NCBI GenBank assembly: GCA_014218235.1
Contig: CM024766.1
Location: 20,805,346 to 20,869,345 of the forward strand
Reading direction: 5' to 3'
Source of the DNA: Colocasia esculenta
Taxonomy: Eukaryota; Streptophyta; Magnoliopsida; Alismatales; Araceae
DNA: 64,000 nucleotides
Under the pieces are notes generated by a model that did not search any database, had not been told where the DNA came from, and was given only the letters and a program-made list of their open reading frames with translations. Shown in pieces: positions 24,067 to 34,728 of this stretch (positions are counted from its first letter, which is position 1; each line of letters opens with the position of its first letter). A program made the position numbers and the translations under genes.

Positions 24067-25008
24067 CTAGTTCCTTCCAACTTGGTCTTTTAGCATGGGA
24101 CAGTTGGAAAGGCGGTGGTCGCGACTCCCGCATCGTAGGCAAGCTCCTGCCTTCTTCCAGCACTCTTCGGCTCCGTGTCCAGGCTTATCACAAAATTTGC
24201 AATTTTCCTTAACTGGTTGTTCTTCCACCTTGCCCTTCTTGTTATTATAGACCTCATTACCTCCATTCCTTCTCTTGTTACTGTTGGTCCCTGGGTTTAT
24301 AGTCACAGTGGTATGGGATACCTCGTTCTTTATATAAGTTGACTTTGTTACATCCTTTCCTCTCATGCCTTCTACCTTAGCCATGGTGTCTTCTACTAGT
24401 TGGGCTCTTTGGACCATCTCAGTGTAGGTTTGAATGTTGTGTGGTCCGAGCCTTTCAATGAACATGGGCCTGAGTCCATCCATGAAACAGTTGGCCTTCA
24501 ACCTTTCTGTGCCCACAAGATGTGGGGCATACACTGCCAGGCGAGCGAACTGAGCTTCATACTCAGCCACAGACATGCTCTTTTGTTTTAGTGCAGCAAA
24601 CTCTACTGCCTTCTTCTCCTTCACTCTCTCAGAGAAATACTTTCCCTGGAATATCTCCAGGAATCCGGCCCACTCCAGTTCAGCTACATTTGGTAGGTGG
24701 GCCGAAGTGGCCTTCCACCATGCTCGAGAATCCTTGGTAATTTGAAAAGTGGCCAGTACCACCTTCTCCCTATTAGTGCATTGCATTACTTGGAAGATCC
24801 TTTCTATTTCTTCCTGCCAGTTTTCTGCCTCGTCTGGGTCAGGGGATCCAGAGAAACGAGGAGGGTTTAAACTCCTAAAAGTGCGGTGCAGGTCACCGGC
24901 TCCATTCCTTGCCGCTCCCGCTTGATTTCTAGCCTGAACTACATTTTGTAGTGCCTGGGTCAATCCAGCCACGGTTTCTTGCATCACTTGCCACTGATTA
25001 CGAGCCAT
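24067..25008 (-). CDS. gag: E2 Gag (intact)
   Basis: 313 codons from the ATG at 25008 (MARNQWQVM); an upstream in-frame non-ATG start is not needed. This is the capsid/nucleocapsid protein of a Ty3/gypsy element, which would assemble cytoplasmic particles around element RNA. Capsid core: about residues 45-190, with PPRFSGSPDPDEAENW, then RAWWKA and EYEAQFARLAVYAPHLVG. A basic linker follows, and two CCHC zinc knuckles near the end, around CKFCDKPGHGAEEC and CLRCGSRDHRLSNC. It is highly similar to E1 Gag (33526-34491). It has no break, unlike every other coding region of the gypsy elements here except E1 gag, in keeping with a recent insertion. No protease or polymerase follows. Confidence 0.92.
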   Translation of the reverse strand: MARNQWQVMQETVAGLTQALQNVVQARNQAGAARNGAGDLHRTFRSLNPPRFSGSPDPDEAENWQEEIERIFQVMQCTNREKVVLATFQITKDSRAWWKATSAHLPNVAELEWAGFLEIFQGKYFSERVKEKKAVEFAALKQKSMSVAEYEAQFARLAVYAPHLVGTERLKANCFMDGLRPMFIERLGPHNIQTYTEMVQRAQLVEDTMAKVEGMRGKDVTKSTYIKNEVSHTTVTINPGTNSNKRRNGGNEVYNNKKGKVEEQPVKENCKFCDKPGHGAEECWKKAGACLRCGSRDHRLSNCPMLKDQVGRN

Positions 25009-25226
25009 TGCGGTTAAGTGCAAGAGTTATGAGATTCCTGAGAAAAGGATGGAAACCAATTACTATCTCTAGATACATTATAAGAGTCAATGGATAGCAG
25101 TGTTCAATTCTTTCTAACATATTCCCAGTCTCTACCCATTCTCACCAGGTACTGTATTTAATTTTCATGACCTAGGTTCCATAGGTATCTCCTATTCCTG
25201 AGACATTATCCTATTTGGTATTCCTA

Positions 25227-25239
25227 GGCTCTGATACCA
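25227..25239 (-). promoter_or_regulatory. E2 primer-binding site
   Basis: Minus-strand TGGTATCAGAGCC, complementary to initiator methionine tRNA, 6 bases from the LTR. The LTR terminal TG at 25246 has become AG. Confidence 0.9.
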
Positions 25240-25245
25240 CTAAAC

Positions 25246-28200
25246 AGTCACGTCCCGAGAATTACGCAGTGGATATTATTATGAATAATTCGAGTCGATA
25301 TTCCGAGACGTGGACAGTCGGCAAATAAGCCTCTAGCTAGCACGCACTAAATGTGTATCAACACAACATCATAATAGGTCCCACATGTTGAACTCAATAA
25401 TAATTGTACTCAAATCTCAACTCTTTGTATTCAAATGGAAACTAGTACAGGACTAAGACTCAATAAAAGGAAAAGTACATTCTACTCCTCACTTCCTACT
25501 ACATGAATCTAACACTCAAAATAAACTAACTACAGATAGACTCATGATTGGAACGCTCTTCACTCGGACGCATTCCCATCCTCGACTTGTTCTTCCTCTT
25601 GAACTTCATAGTCACCTAGATTGGGTAAAAGTAGGGGATGAGCAAACTAGCCCTGTAGGATTTATATCTCAATGTGCGGGCAATGATATAAGTGATTAGC
25701 ATTTTAGAACTAGGCAAGTACGATGAATGATATGCAAGTACGAATAAAACTCGTTAAAACATGATATATAAAACAAGCTAGAGAGAGTGATTATGATAGA
25801 GCAAGATTGTGAACAAGATGACAAGATAGAACTAGAATAGATCACTTTGTACGAGCACGCGAGATTTCACTTGATGTCAAGAACGCAGGATATCACTAAT
25901 TGCATTAAATGCAGGATGGCCATATCACGCAAGCAAGCAAGCAAGAACGCATGAGCACGATCATGTAACACTAATCAGGCATGTAGACTCTAATGTACAC
26001 CAAGGAAAGATCCACCAAGAATGCACACTAGGACACATGTATGTGGTTGTTGTATCTAACATTCAACAAGCAAGAAAGTACTCCCAGCGCAGATGCAACG
26101 CCAGTAATCATTATACCCCATGGTTAACAATATATCTATGACTCGCCGTCATTGGGGCTAGATTAGAGCCCTTGGACACACGCCGTGCCCTGACAGCATC
26201 TCATGTAAGTTTTTAAATGTAGATACCCACAGTCATTAAATAATGGCCTATGAGAGTTTCAATAAGTAAGCACGTGTAATGTCATGTTCATGATGATGAT
26301 GGGAACAAGTAATAAGTAATTGAACATGATTTCATGATAACAATTGTCGAGAGATAATTTCGGCAGCATAACGGTACGATTTGTACTTTGGTTAAATCTT
26401 TACATTAATGGCTTTAATATAGATCATTAAATCACGCTCACGAGAACAAGAGGAGAAAGGAAGTGCACGCTATCTTCAAGGAACTTCAATGGTACAACCA
26501 ACTCGTCGGCCATGTGGGAATCCATGGTCAGAAGAGATTTACGGAGGCCTTGGAAAAAGGTCGATAGTCTACCGATTCCGAATGACCGGTAGAGAGTTTA
26601 TAATTTCCCAAGAAAAGGCTGCCTAATAGTGCTAGTGTGTAGTGCGGTGCGCGTGTCTCAATTCACAAACCATCGGTCTCAACTCGCAGGAAGCACTTAA
26701 CAATATAACATGGAATAAAACTACGCACTTTACTAAACATGGTTCGCAAGATTTTATGATGTCCATTATCATTTAAATGTAGAAGAACAGTAGGAAGATT
26801 AAATCACAAGAAGCATGAATGGATCATAACATTTAAGGAGCACTTAGAATAGCATTCATGTAATTAAAGCTTTTAAATGGGTTAATCACTTTTAAGCCAT
26901 TAAACAACAATCATGTAATGATCAGACCCAAAACAGGCAACTTACACAGTAAATAACACCTTTAAACAGACCTCGGGTATATGCGGAAAACTTGGCAAGA
27001 AAATAAATGGTTTCAGGTACAGATTCTGAGAAGGCGACATAGGGCTGTAAGGAAGGCGACAGGGTGTCAGATTGCGACAGGTCAAGGGCCGCGAAGGGAT
27101 GGCTAGAAGGCGACAGGGGGTTGTGAAGAAGGCGACACGTTTGTCAGATCAGGTAGCCATATAGCGACGTAGTACACGTCGCCTTTCAGAAGGCGACAAT
27201 AGGGCTATCGCAATAAGACCTCTGAAAGCGACGTATCGGGCCGTCGCGTTCACAGGGTCAGTGCCTGGCTCGGACAGAGCAAGGACAGTGCCTTGGATTG
27301 CGGTCTAGAACTTCCATCTATTGACCCAAGGTGCTTCCGAAATAGAGAACAATTTGTACAGTGTATGAAAAATAACGAAACCAGTTTTAAAACAACCTAG
27401 ACATAGAAGGGTACTTCTAGTAAATCGGAATTGGAAAATAAGGAAGGTTTCAATAGGCTTTGATCACGTTGAACACAAAGTCAGAACAAGTGTAACCTGA
27501 AGACGTAGTTTTTAGGCAGCAACCCTATTACAATGCTTATAACTCTCTAACTGATGAGATTTAGACAAAACGTTCAACATGAAACCTGACGAGGACAACT
27601 ATTAGAATAACTTTCATGTTATGAGTTTTCTCTAATTCGGTCTTGCAACACGTGCAACATATTAAAAATGGGAAAAGCCCTAACAATGCGCGACTTTGGC
27701 AAAACACTTATAAATCAAAATCTACTAAATGAAATTCGATGAAAACAGTGGGAAATGAAAGTTAACTTGATTCTCTACACATTGGTATACGATATGTTAA
27801 GGTTTGGCTCGAGAAAACCTACCTCTGGGGTTGATGAAGTCTCGTTCTTCAGGAAACCCGTGTTCAGACCACTGTTTGAAGAACGCTTAATACTCTGTGT
27901 ATATTGCATGGAATTTTGGCATTCCACTTGGGTTAGGAAGTAGACTCGACCCTATTTCCAGGGGTATAATCCTTGCACGTTGGGATTTAGGTTTGGCCTA
28001 CCTTTGATCGGCTTCAAGAAGGTGGTTTGTGCAGGTCGAAGTAGATGAACGGGGGAAGAAGATGAGCTTGGTATGCTTGATCTCCCACTCTCCAGCCTCC
28101 AAGAGTTCCTCCACACGACCCCAGCAAGTTCTAAACTCGTCCCTAGGGTTTGGGTGAAGAGTATTTAAGTAACCATGGTGTTTAGGAGTCCTATTATAAC

Positions 28201-28975
28201 TAGGAAAGGAGGGTTTCAGGATTGGCATGTTTGATTTCCTATTTTTGATGATTTCCTCCTCCCTTTGAGTGTGTGAGGCATTAGGAAACCTCCCCTCATA
28301 GTTAGGCACGAATTTAAGTTGCCATGAATGCATGATTGCATCCCAATTCTAATCTAATTGCCTCTTTTTAATTTCAGCTTATTTATGGTTACGAATTTCC
28401 ATGTATTTTCTAGCTTTATTTGATTTTTGGGCCAAATGTTGCCCATTGGCCCAAATATGATAATGGGTCATCAATATGTAATGTTGGAAGTCTCCCCAAC
28501 ACTTTTATTTAATTTTTGATTGCGTCGTATTTCTGTGTTAACGGTTTTCCGACTTGTTTCCTTATTTAGATAATCGGTAACAATAACTCTTAAACCTAGC
28601 TCACATGATTTTTATTGACCCAATTTTCTTGATGGGTCCTTAGGGGATATTAATTGAAATCCTTTTATGATTTTTATTTAATTTCCTGACTCGTTCCAAG
28701 TAGGTGTGATAATGATATTTCGACTTATTCATGAATTACGATAATAAGTCGCGAAACACTTTAAACTTAGCTAATCCCATTTTTCTCGTCACAAATTTCT
28801 TTGTGAAATGTTTAGTAATAATGTTTGGGGTTGATTTATAATTTTTACGGAATTTTCCGATGTGTTTTAGCACATACGATAATGATACGTATGTTTTAAA
28901 TACTTGTTATTATGGAAATTATTTATTTCCATTTAATTAAATTTTTTATATAATTGAAATTTCCGGGGTGCTACA
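25246..28975 (-). mobile_element. E2 5' LTR
   Basis: 3730 bp, equal in length to the 3' LTR. Promoter-like TTAAATA (minus strand) is at 28162-28168, AAAGGTAGG at 27997-28005, the conserved block at 26491-26599 and a GCGAC array at about 27031-27250. No gene; open frames such as 27998-28333 recur in the other LTR. Confidence 0.93.
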
Positions 28976-28980
28976 AAGTC

Positions 28981-30023
28981 AGACCAAGTGTAACCTGAAG
29001 ACATAGCTTCTTGCAGCAACCCTATTACCATGCTTGTAACTCTATAACTGATGACATTTAGACAAAATGTTCAACACAAAACCTGAAGAGGATAACTAGT
29101 AGAATAATTTTCATATCATGAGTTTACTCTAATTCGGTCTTGAATCACATGAAACATACAAAGAACGGGAAAAGCCCTAATAGTGCACGACTTTGAGAAA
29201 ACGCTTATAATTCAAAATCTACTCAATGAAATTCGATGAAACCAGAGGGCAATGAAAGCTAACTTGATGCTCTACACATTTGGTATAGGAGATGTTAATA
29301 TTTGGCCCGAGAAAACCTACCTTTTGGGTTGATGAAGTCTTGTTCTTCAGAAATCCCGTGTTCAGACCACTGTTTGTAGAACGCCTAATACTCCGTGTAT
29401 ACTGCATGGAATTTGGGCATTCCACTTGGGTTAGGAAGTAGACTTGACCCTCTTTCTAGGGGTATAAGTCTTGCACGATGGGATTTAGGTTTGGCTACCT
29501 TTGATCAGCTTCAAGAAGGTGGTTTGTGTAGGTCGTAGCAGATGAACGGGGGAAGAAGATGAGCTTGGTATGCTTGATCTCCTACTCTCCAGCCACCAAG
29601 AGCTCCTCCACACGACCTCAGAAAGTTCTAAAACTCGTATCTAGGGTTTGGTGAAGAGTATTTAAGTAACCATGGTGTTTAAGAGTCCTATTGTAACTAG
29701 GAAAGAAGAGTTTCGGGATTGGCATGTTGGTTTCCTATTTTTGATGATTTCTTCCTCCATTAGAGAGTCTTGGCCATCAAGCAACTTCCATGGATGGGTA
29801 GGCACGGATTTGGGTTGCTAAAAGTGCATGATTGCATCCCAATTAAACCATAATTACCCCTTTTTAATTTTAGCTTTTTTATGGTTACAAATTTCTATGC
29901 ATTTCATATGTGATTTAGCACCTACGATAATGATGCGTATGTTTTAAATACTCTTATATTATGGAAATTATTTATTTCCATTTATTTGATTTTTTATATA
30001 ATTAAAATTTTCGGGGTGCTACA
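28981..30023 (-). mobile_element. E1 3' LTR, second piece
   Basis: Resumes after the E2 target duplication and ends GGGGTGCTACA. TTAAATA box (minus strand) at 29658-29664. The AAAGGTAGG motif has become AAAGGTAGC here (29494-29502). No gene. Confidence 0.9.
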
Positions 30024-30059
30024 CCCTCCCCCACTTAAGAGAATTTAGTCCCCAAATTC
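30024..30059 (-). promoter_or_regulatory. E1 polypurine tract and inverted repeat
   Basis: Minus-strand AAGTGGGGGAGGG next to the LTR, with GAATTTAG (30041-30048) and CCAAATTC (30052-30059), which pair except at one position. Confidence 0.8.
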
Positions 30060-30071
30060 ATGTATAGAAAA

Positions 30072-31046
30072 TTATTGTGCGAGTGAGGTATGCTTACTTG
30101 TGAATAGCTCCAGGTATCTTATGCGCATTGCTTCCTCGGTTTCCCACGTGTCGTCTTCATCCATGCGTTGATTCCATCTAACCCTTACTAGTGGAATAAC
30201 CTTGTTCCTTAGTTGGCGCAGTTCTCGGTCCACGATCTTAATTGGCTTTTCTTGATATGTTCCGTCTTTGTTGAATTCCAGAAGCTCATATTCTATGACA
30301 TGCCATGGATCTCGTACATACTTTTTCAACATGGATATGTGGAACACATTGTGTATTCCATCCATTTGTGGTGGTAAAGCGAGACGATATGCCACCTCGC
30401 CGACTCTTTCAAGGATTTCGAAAGGCCCAACAAACCTTGGTGACAACCTGCCTTTAATGACAAATCGCCTGATCCCATGGCCTGGAGACACTTTTAAGAA
30501 TACATGTTCACCAACCTGAAACTCCAGGTCTCTTCTTCTATTATCTGCATATGCATTTTGTCTTTGCTGCGCCACTGCCATTCTTTCTTTAATAAGCTTT
30601 ACCTTCTCTGTGGTTTCCCTTATCATCTCGGGTCCTAGCATTTATTTTTCGCCAACTTCATACTAGCATATTGGAGATCGGAAACTCCTGCCGTAGAGTG
30701 CTTCAAATGGTGCCATTTGAATGCTAGCTTGATAGCTATTATTGTAGGCGAACTCCACGAGGGATAAGTGTTCGTGCTAGCTACCTCCAAAATCTAGGAC
30801 ACATGCTCTAAGCATGTCTTCAATCACCTGGTTGGTTCTCTCCGTCTGACCATCTATCTGTGGATGGAAAGCCGTGCTAAAGTTTAGTTTAGATCCCAAT
30901 GAGTAGTGCAGTCCTTTCCAAAAGTGGGATGTAAACCTAGGGTCTCTATCAGACACGATAGACACTGGTACTCCATGTAATCTGACTATTTCCTTCACAT
31001 ATAGTGCAGCCAGAACATCTACTGACCACTTATTCTTCACTGGCAA
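30072..31046 (-). pseudogene. int: E1 integrase, catalytic and C-terminal part (broken)
   Basis: Reading shifts by one frame near 31040 relative to the upstream pol. 30777-31046 holds the second and third catalytic positions of the DDE core, in IVSDRDPRF and DGQTERTNQVIED. A TAG at 30777 and two more stops near 30645-30670 interrupt it. 30072-30641 holds the C-terminal domain, with RFVGPFEILERVG, VFHISMLKKY and a chromodomain-like tail VRVRWNQRMDEDDTWE as in Tekay/Del chromoviruses. Integrase inserts the cDNA copy into the genome; the chromodomain-like tail is thought to steer insertion to heterochromatin. The breaks make it inactive. Confidence 0.9.
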
Positions 31047-33189
31047 GAAGTGCCGACTTCGTTAAGCGATCGACAATAACCCAGATACCATCGAATCCAC
31101 CTCTAGATTTGGGTAGTCCGAAAATAAAGTCCATCCCTATACCTTCCCACTTCCATGCCGGGATTTCTAGGGGTTTGAGTTTACCTGCGGGTCGCAAGTG
31201 TTCTGCCTTGACCTTTTGGCATGTTATGCATCGGGCGACATATTCCGCCACCTCTCTCTTCATGTTGGGCCACCAAAAGCTTCTTTTTAGATCTTGATAC
31301 ATCTTAGTAGTTCCTGGATGAATGGTATACCTGGTCTTATGTGCCTCATCCATAATCATTTTCCTCATCTCCGCATGGTCGGGTACACAGACTCGATCCT
31401 GGAACAACAGTCTTCCATCTTCAGTTAATGAGAAATCCGGCCTCTGGTCTAGATTAGCCTTAATCTCCACAAGTACAGGGTCATTGTCTTGGAGTGTTGT
31501 GATGTCCTCCAGTAGTGTAGGTTGTGCCCTAATACTAGCAACAAGGCATCCCTTCTTTGTGATGTCAGCATCAATATTTAACTTGGCAAAGTCTTCTAAT
31601 AACTTCCATTCGTCCACCATTAAACTTGATAGTGTGATCATTGGCTTTCTACTTAGAGCATCTGCCACAGCATTTGCTTTTCCGGGATGATATTGGATCG
31701 TGAAGTCGAAGTCTTTGAGATACTCCAACCACCTCCGTTGTCTCATATTCAAGTCCTGCTGAGAAAACAGATACTTCAAACTTTTATGGTCAGAAAACAC
31801 AATGAATTTCTCACCATATAGATAATGACGCCATATTTTCAAGGTGAAGACTACAGCCGCTAGCTCCAGAACATGTACAGGGTAATTGTCCTTGTGCTTC
31901 TTCAATTGTCTGGACGCGTAGCATATAACTTGCCCATTCTGCATCAGCACACAGCCAAGGCCGATCCCAGATGCATCGGTGTATACTTCAAAACTACCCC
32001 CAGCAACTGGCAGTGTTAGTACGGGTGCTGAGGTGAGGTGCTCATTCAATGCCTTGAAACTTTCTTCACATTCATCAGTCCATGCAAATGGATTCTCCTT
32101 CCTGGTAAGCCTGGTCAATGGTATAGCTATTTTTGAGAAATCCTTAATGAAGCGACGATAATAACTGGCTAAACCCAGAAAGCTTCTAATCTCCGACACA
32201 GTTTTCGGCCTTGCCCAGTTCTTTACCACCTCCACCTTAGATGGATCTATAGAGATTCCCTCCTTGGATATGATGTGGCCAAGGAAAGACACCTCTTCCA
32301 TCCAGAATTCACACTTACTAAGTTTGGCATAGAGTTGATTGTCTCTAAGCACTTGTAGAGCCATCTTCAAGTGTTCTTCGTGTTCTTCTTTGGATTTGGA
32401 GTAAATAAGGATGTCATCAATGAACACCACTATAAACTGGTCCAAGTATGGCCTATAAATATTATTCATAAGTTGCATGAAATCCGCTGGAGCATTTGTT
32501 AAACCAAACGGCATAACTACGAACTCATAGTGACCATATCTACTTCGGAATGCAGACTTGTGAATATCCTCCTACTTTATCTTTAGTTGATGGTAGCCTG
32601 ATCTTAGATCTATCTTGGAGAAATACTGTGCCCCGGAGATCTGGTCAAACAGCTCGTCGATGCGGGGCAGTGGGTACTTATTCTTTATTGTCAACTGGTT
32701 TAACTGACGGTAATCAATGCATAGCCTCATTGTCCCGTCCTTCTTTCTGACAAATAGCCCTGGAGCTCACCACGGGGATGTGCTAGGCCTGATAAAACCT
32801 TGATCTAGTAATTCTTGGATCTGTCTCCTTAACTCCTGCAATTCAACAGAGGACATGTGGTACGGGGCTTTTGAAATAGGGGCTGCCCCAGGGAGTAACT
32901 CGATGGTGAAGTTTACCTCCCGCTCAGGTGGTATACCAGGTAATTCCTCTGGAAATACATCAGGATAGTCCCTGGCTATTGGAATGTCTTCTAGGGTCGG
33001 TTTCTTCTTTTCAGTTGCCAAGACGGAAACTAGGAAAGCATCACAACCCTGGTTGATCAGCTTAGAAGCCTTTAAGGAGGATATCAAGATAGGGTGTTTG
33101 TGATAGCGGGTGCCAAGTAGTGATAGAGTTGGAAGGTTTGGTCTTTTAAAAGTGACCCTCCTATGGCGACAGTTTACATCGGCATCATA
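31030..33189 (-). pseudogene. pol: E1 reverse transcriptase, RNase H and integrase zinc domain
   Basis: Same frame as gag and protease, broken by TGA (32767-32769) and TAG (32572-32574), each explainable by one substitution. RT N-terminal part: ATEKKKPTLEDIPIARDYPD and the PPEREVNFTIEL region (32770-33087). The palm motif VVFIDDILIYSK carries the active-site Asp pair, near 32420. RNase H: YTDASGIGLGCVL (near 31980), ELAAVVFTLKIWRHYLYG and SDHKSLKYL. Integrase HHCC zinc domain follows, around HKTRYTIHPGTTKM and CITCQKVKAEH (about 31200-31320), then the first catalytic Asp in GMDFIFGLP. The order RT-RH-INT is diagnostic of Ty3/gypsy. Confidence 0.93.
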
Positions 33190-33525
33190 TTAAATTAGCC
33201 AATCGACACCCAGAATGGCATCATAACCCTTCATGTCTAAACAGATAAGGTCGGCAGGGAGATTGTGTCCTCCAATTATAGTTTCACATTTCGGCAAGTA
33301 GTGAGTGAGTTCAGATTCTGAGCCTAGTGGAGAGGCTACAGTGATCTTGGATTTCAAGGGTATAGGTTTGACAGGTAGAGTTGCAGCAAATGTGGTGGAA
33401 ATAAATGAATAAGCAGCTCCAGTATCAATAAGCACAAATGCGGGTTGAGAGTGTATGGAAATGGTACCTTCCACCATACCCCCTTCATCGGGTAGGTCAG
33501 CTTCTATGACCGCATTAAGGCGTCC
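33190..33525 (-). pseudogene. pr: E1 aspartic protease
   Basis: In frame after the gag stop. Contains the catalytic motif LIDTGAAYSFIS (a retropepsin D-T-G triad) and the later hydrophobic ILGVDWL motif typical of gypsy proteases. A TAA at 33190-33192 separates it from RT in the same frame. It would process the Gag-Pol polyprotein. Confidence 0.88.
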
Positions 33526-34491
33526 CTAATGCCGTGGTATATTCTGAGCTCTGCCTGGTTGATCCTTCATCATTGGACAGTCAGGAATACGGTGGTCACA
33601 ACCACCACATCTCAAGCATGCCCCGAGCTTCTTCCAGCATTCCTCAGCTCGGTGCCCCGGTTTATCACAAAATTTGCAGTTTTCCGCCAACTGCCTACCT
33701 TCCATCTTAGCTCTCTTATCTCCAGCAATATCCCTTCCGATATTCGGCCTCTTGTTGTTGTTGTTGACGTTGTTGTTACGAAAGGTTGGAGCAATATTAG
33801 GTGCTCCCTTCCTGACGAAGACCGGCTTGGAGTTGTCTTTGCCCCTCATGCCCTCCACTTTGGCCATGGTGTCTTCTACCAGCTGAGCTCTTTGGACCAT
33901 CTCAGTGTAAGTTTGAATGTTGTGTGGTCCGAGCCTTTCAATGAACATGGGCCTGAGCCCATCCATGAAACGGTTAGCCTTCAGTCTTTCAGTTCCCACC
34001 AGATGTGGGGCATACACAGCAAGATGCGCGAATTGAGCCTCATACTCAGCCACGGACATTCCCTTCTGCTTTAGTGCGGCAAATTCTGTCGCTTTCTTCT
34101 CCTTCACTCTCTCGAAGAAATATTTTCCCCGGAATATCTCTAGGAATTCAGCCCACTCTAGTTCAGCTATATTAGGCAGGTGGGCCGATGTGGCCTTCCA
34201 CCATGCTCGGGCATCCTTGGTAAATTGAAAAGTGGCCAGTACCACCTTCTCCCTATTAGTGCATTGCATTACTTGGAAGATCCTTTCTATTTCTTCTTGC
34301 CAGTTTTCTGCCTCGTCTGGGTCAGGGGATCCAGAGAAACGAGGAGGGTTTAAACTCCTAAAATTGCGGTGCAGGTCACCGGCTCCATTCCTTGCAGCTC
34401 CAGCTTGATTTCCAGCCTGAACTACATTTTGTAGTGCCTGGGTCAATCCAGCCACGGTTTCTTGCATAACTTGCCACTGATTACGAGCCAT
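33526..34491 (-). CDS. gag: E1 Gag (intact frame)
   Basis: 321 codons from the ATG at 34491. Same layout as E2 Gag: capsid core with PPRFSGSPDPDEAENW and RAWWKA, then YAPHLVGTERLK, a basic Asn/Lys-rich linker, and two zinc knuckles around CKFCDKPGHRAEEC and CLRCGGCDHRIPDC. The second knuckle has Gly-Cys where the E2 protein has Ser-Arg. It ends in TAG in the same frame as the protease; E2's stop is at a different aligned position, so the TAG is probably a mutation and not a conserved termination site. It would form the particle shell; whether it can still do so is unknown. Confidence 0.9.
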   Translation of the reverse strand: MARNQWQVMQETVAGLTQALQNVVQAGNQAGAARNGAGDLHRNFRSLNPPRFSGSPDPDEAENWQEEIERIFQVMQCTNREKVVLATFQFTKDARAWWKATSAHLPNIAELEWAEFLEIFRGKYFFERVKEKKATEFAALKQKGMSVAEYEAQFAHLAVYAPHLVGTERLKANRFMDGLRPMFIERLGPHNIQTYTEMVQRAQLVEDTMAKVEGMRGKDNSKPVFVRKGAPNIAPTFRNNNVNNNNKRPNIGRDIAGDKRAKMEGRQLAENCKFCDKPGHRAEECWKKLGACLRCGGCDHRIPDCPMMKDQPGRAQNIPRH

Positions 34492-34709
34492 CGCGGTTGA
34501 GCGCAAGAGTTATGAGGTTCCTGAGAAAAGGATAGAAACCAATTAATGTCTCTATATACATTATAAGAGTCAATGGGTAGTAGTGTTTATTTCTTTCTAA
34601 CATATTCCCAGTCTCTACCCATTCTCACCAGGTACTGTATTTAATTTTTCATGACCTAGGTTCCATAGGTATCTCCTATTCCTGAGACATATCCTATTTG
34701 GTATTCCTA

Positions 34710-34722
34710 GGCTCTGATACCA
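34710..34722 (-). promoter_or_regulatory. E1 primer-binding site
   Basis: Minus-strand TGGTATCAGAGCC, 6 bases from the LTR start at 34729. Confidence 0.9.
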
Positions 34723-34728
34723 CTAAAC

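Larger units (their letters stand above)
19931..28975 (-). mobile_element. E2: gag-only gypsy element
   Basis: A 9045-bp element flanked by AAGTC (19926-19930 and 28976-28980). Both LTRs are 3730 bp and differ little, so the insertion is young. The internal region is 1585 bp and holds only an intact gag. Relatedness of LTR and Gag to E1 suggests E1-like elements supplied the missing enzymes. This matches the TR-GAG class of plant elements. Confidence 0.93.

Noticed and set aside
33526..33528. TAG followed by GGA between gag and protease in the same frame (also at 24067 in E2), resembling a readthrough stop.
   Set aside because: When the proteins are aligned the two TAGs fall at different positions, so they look like separate nonsense mutations and not a conserved recoding site.
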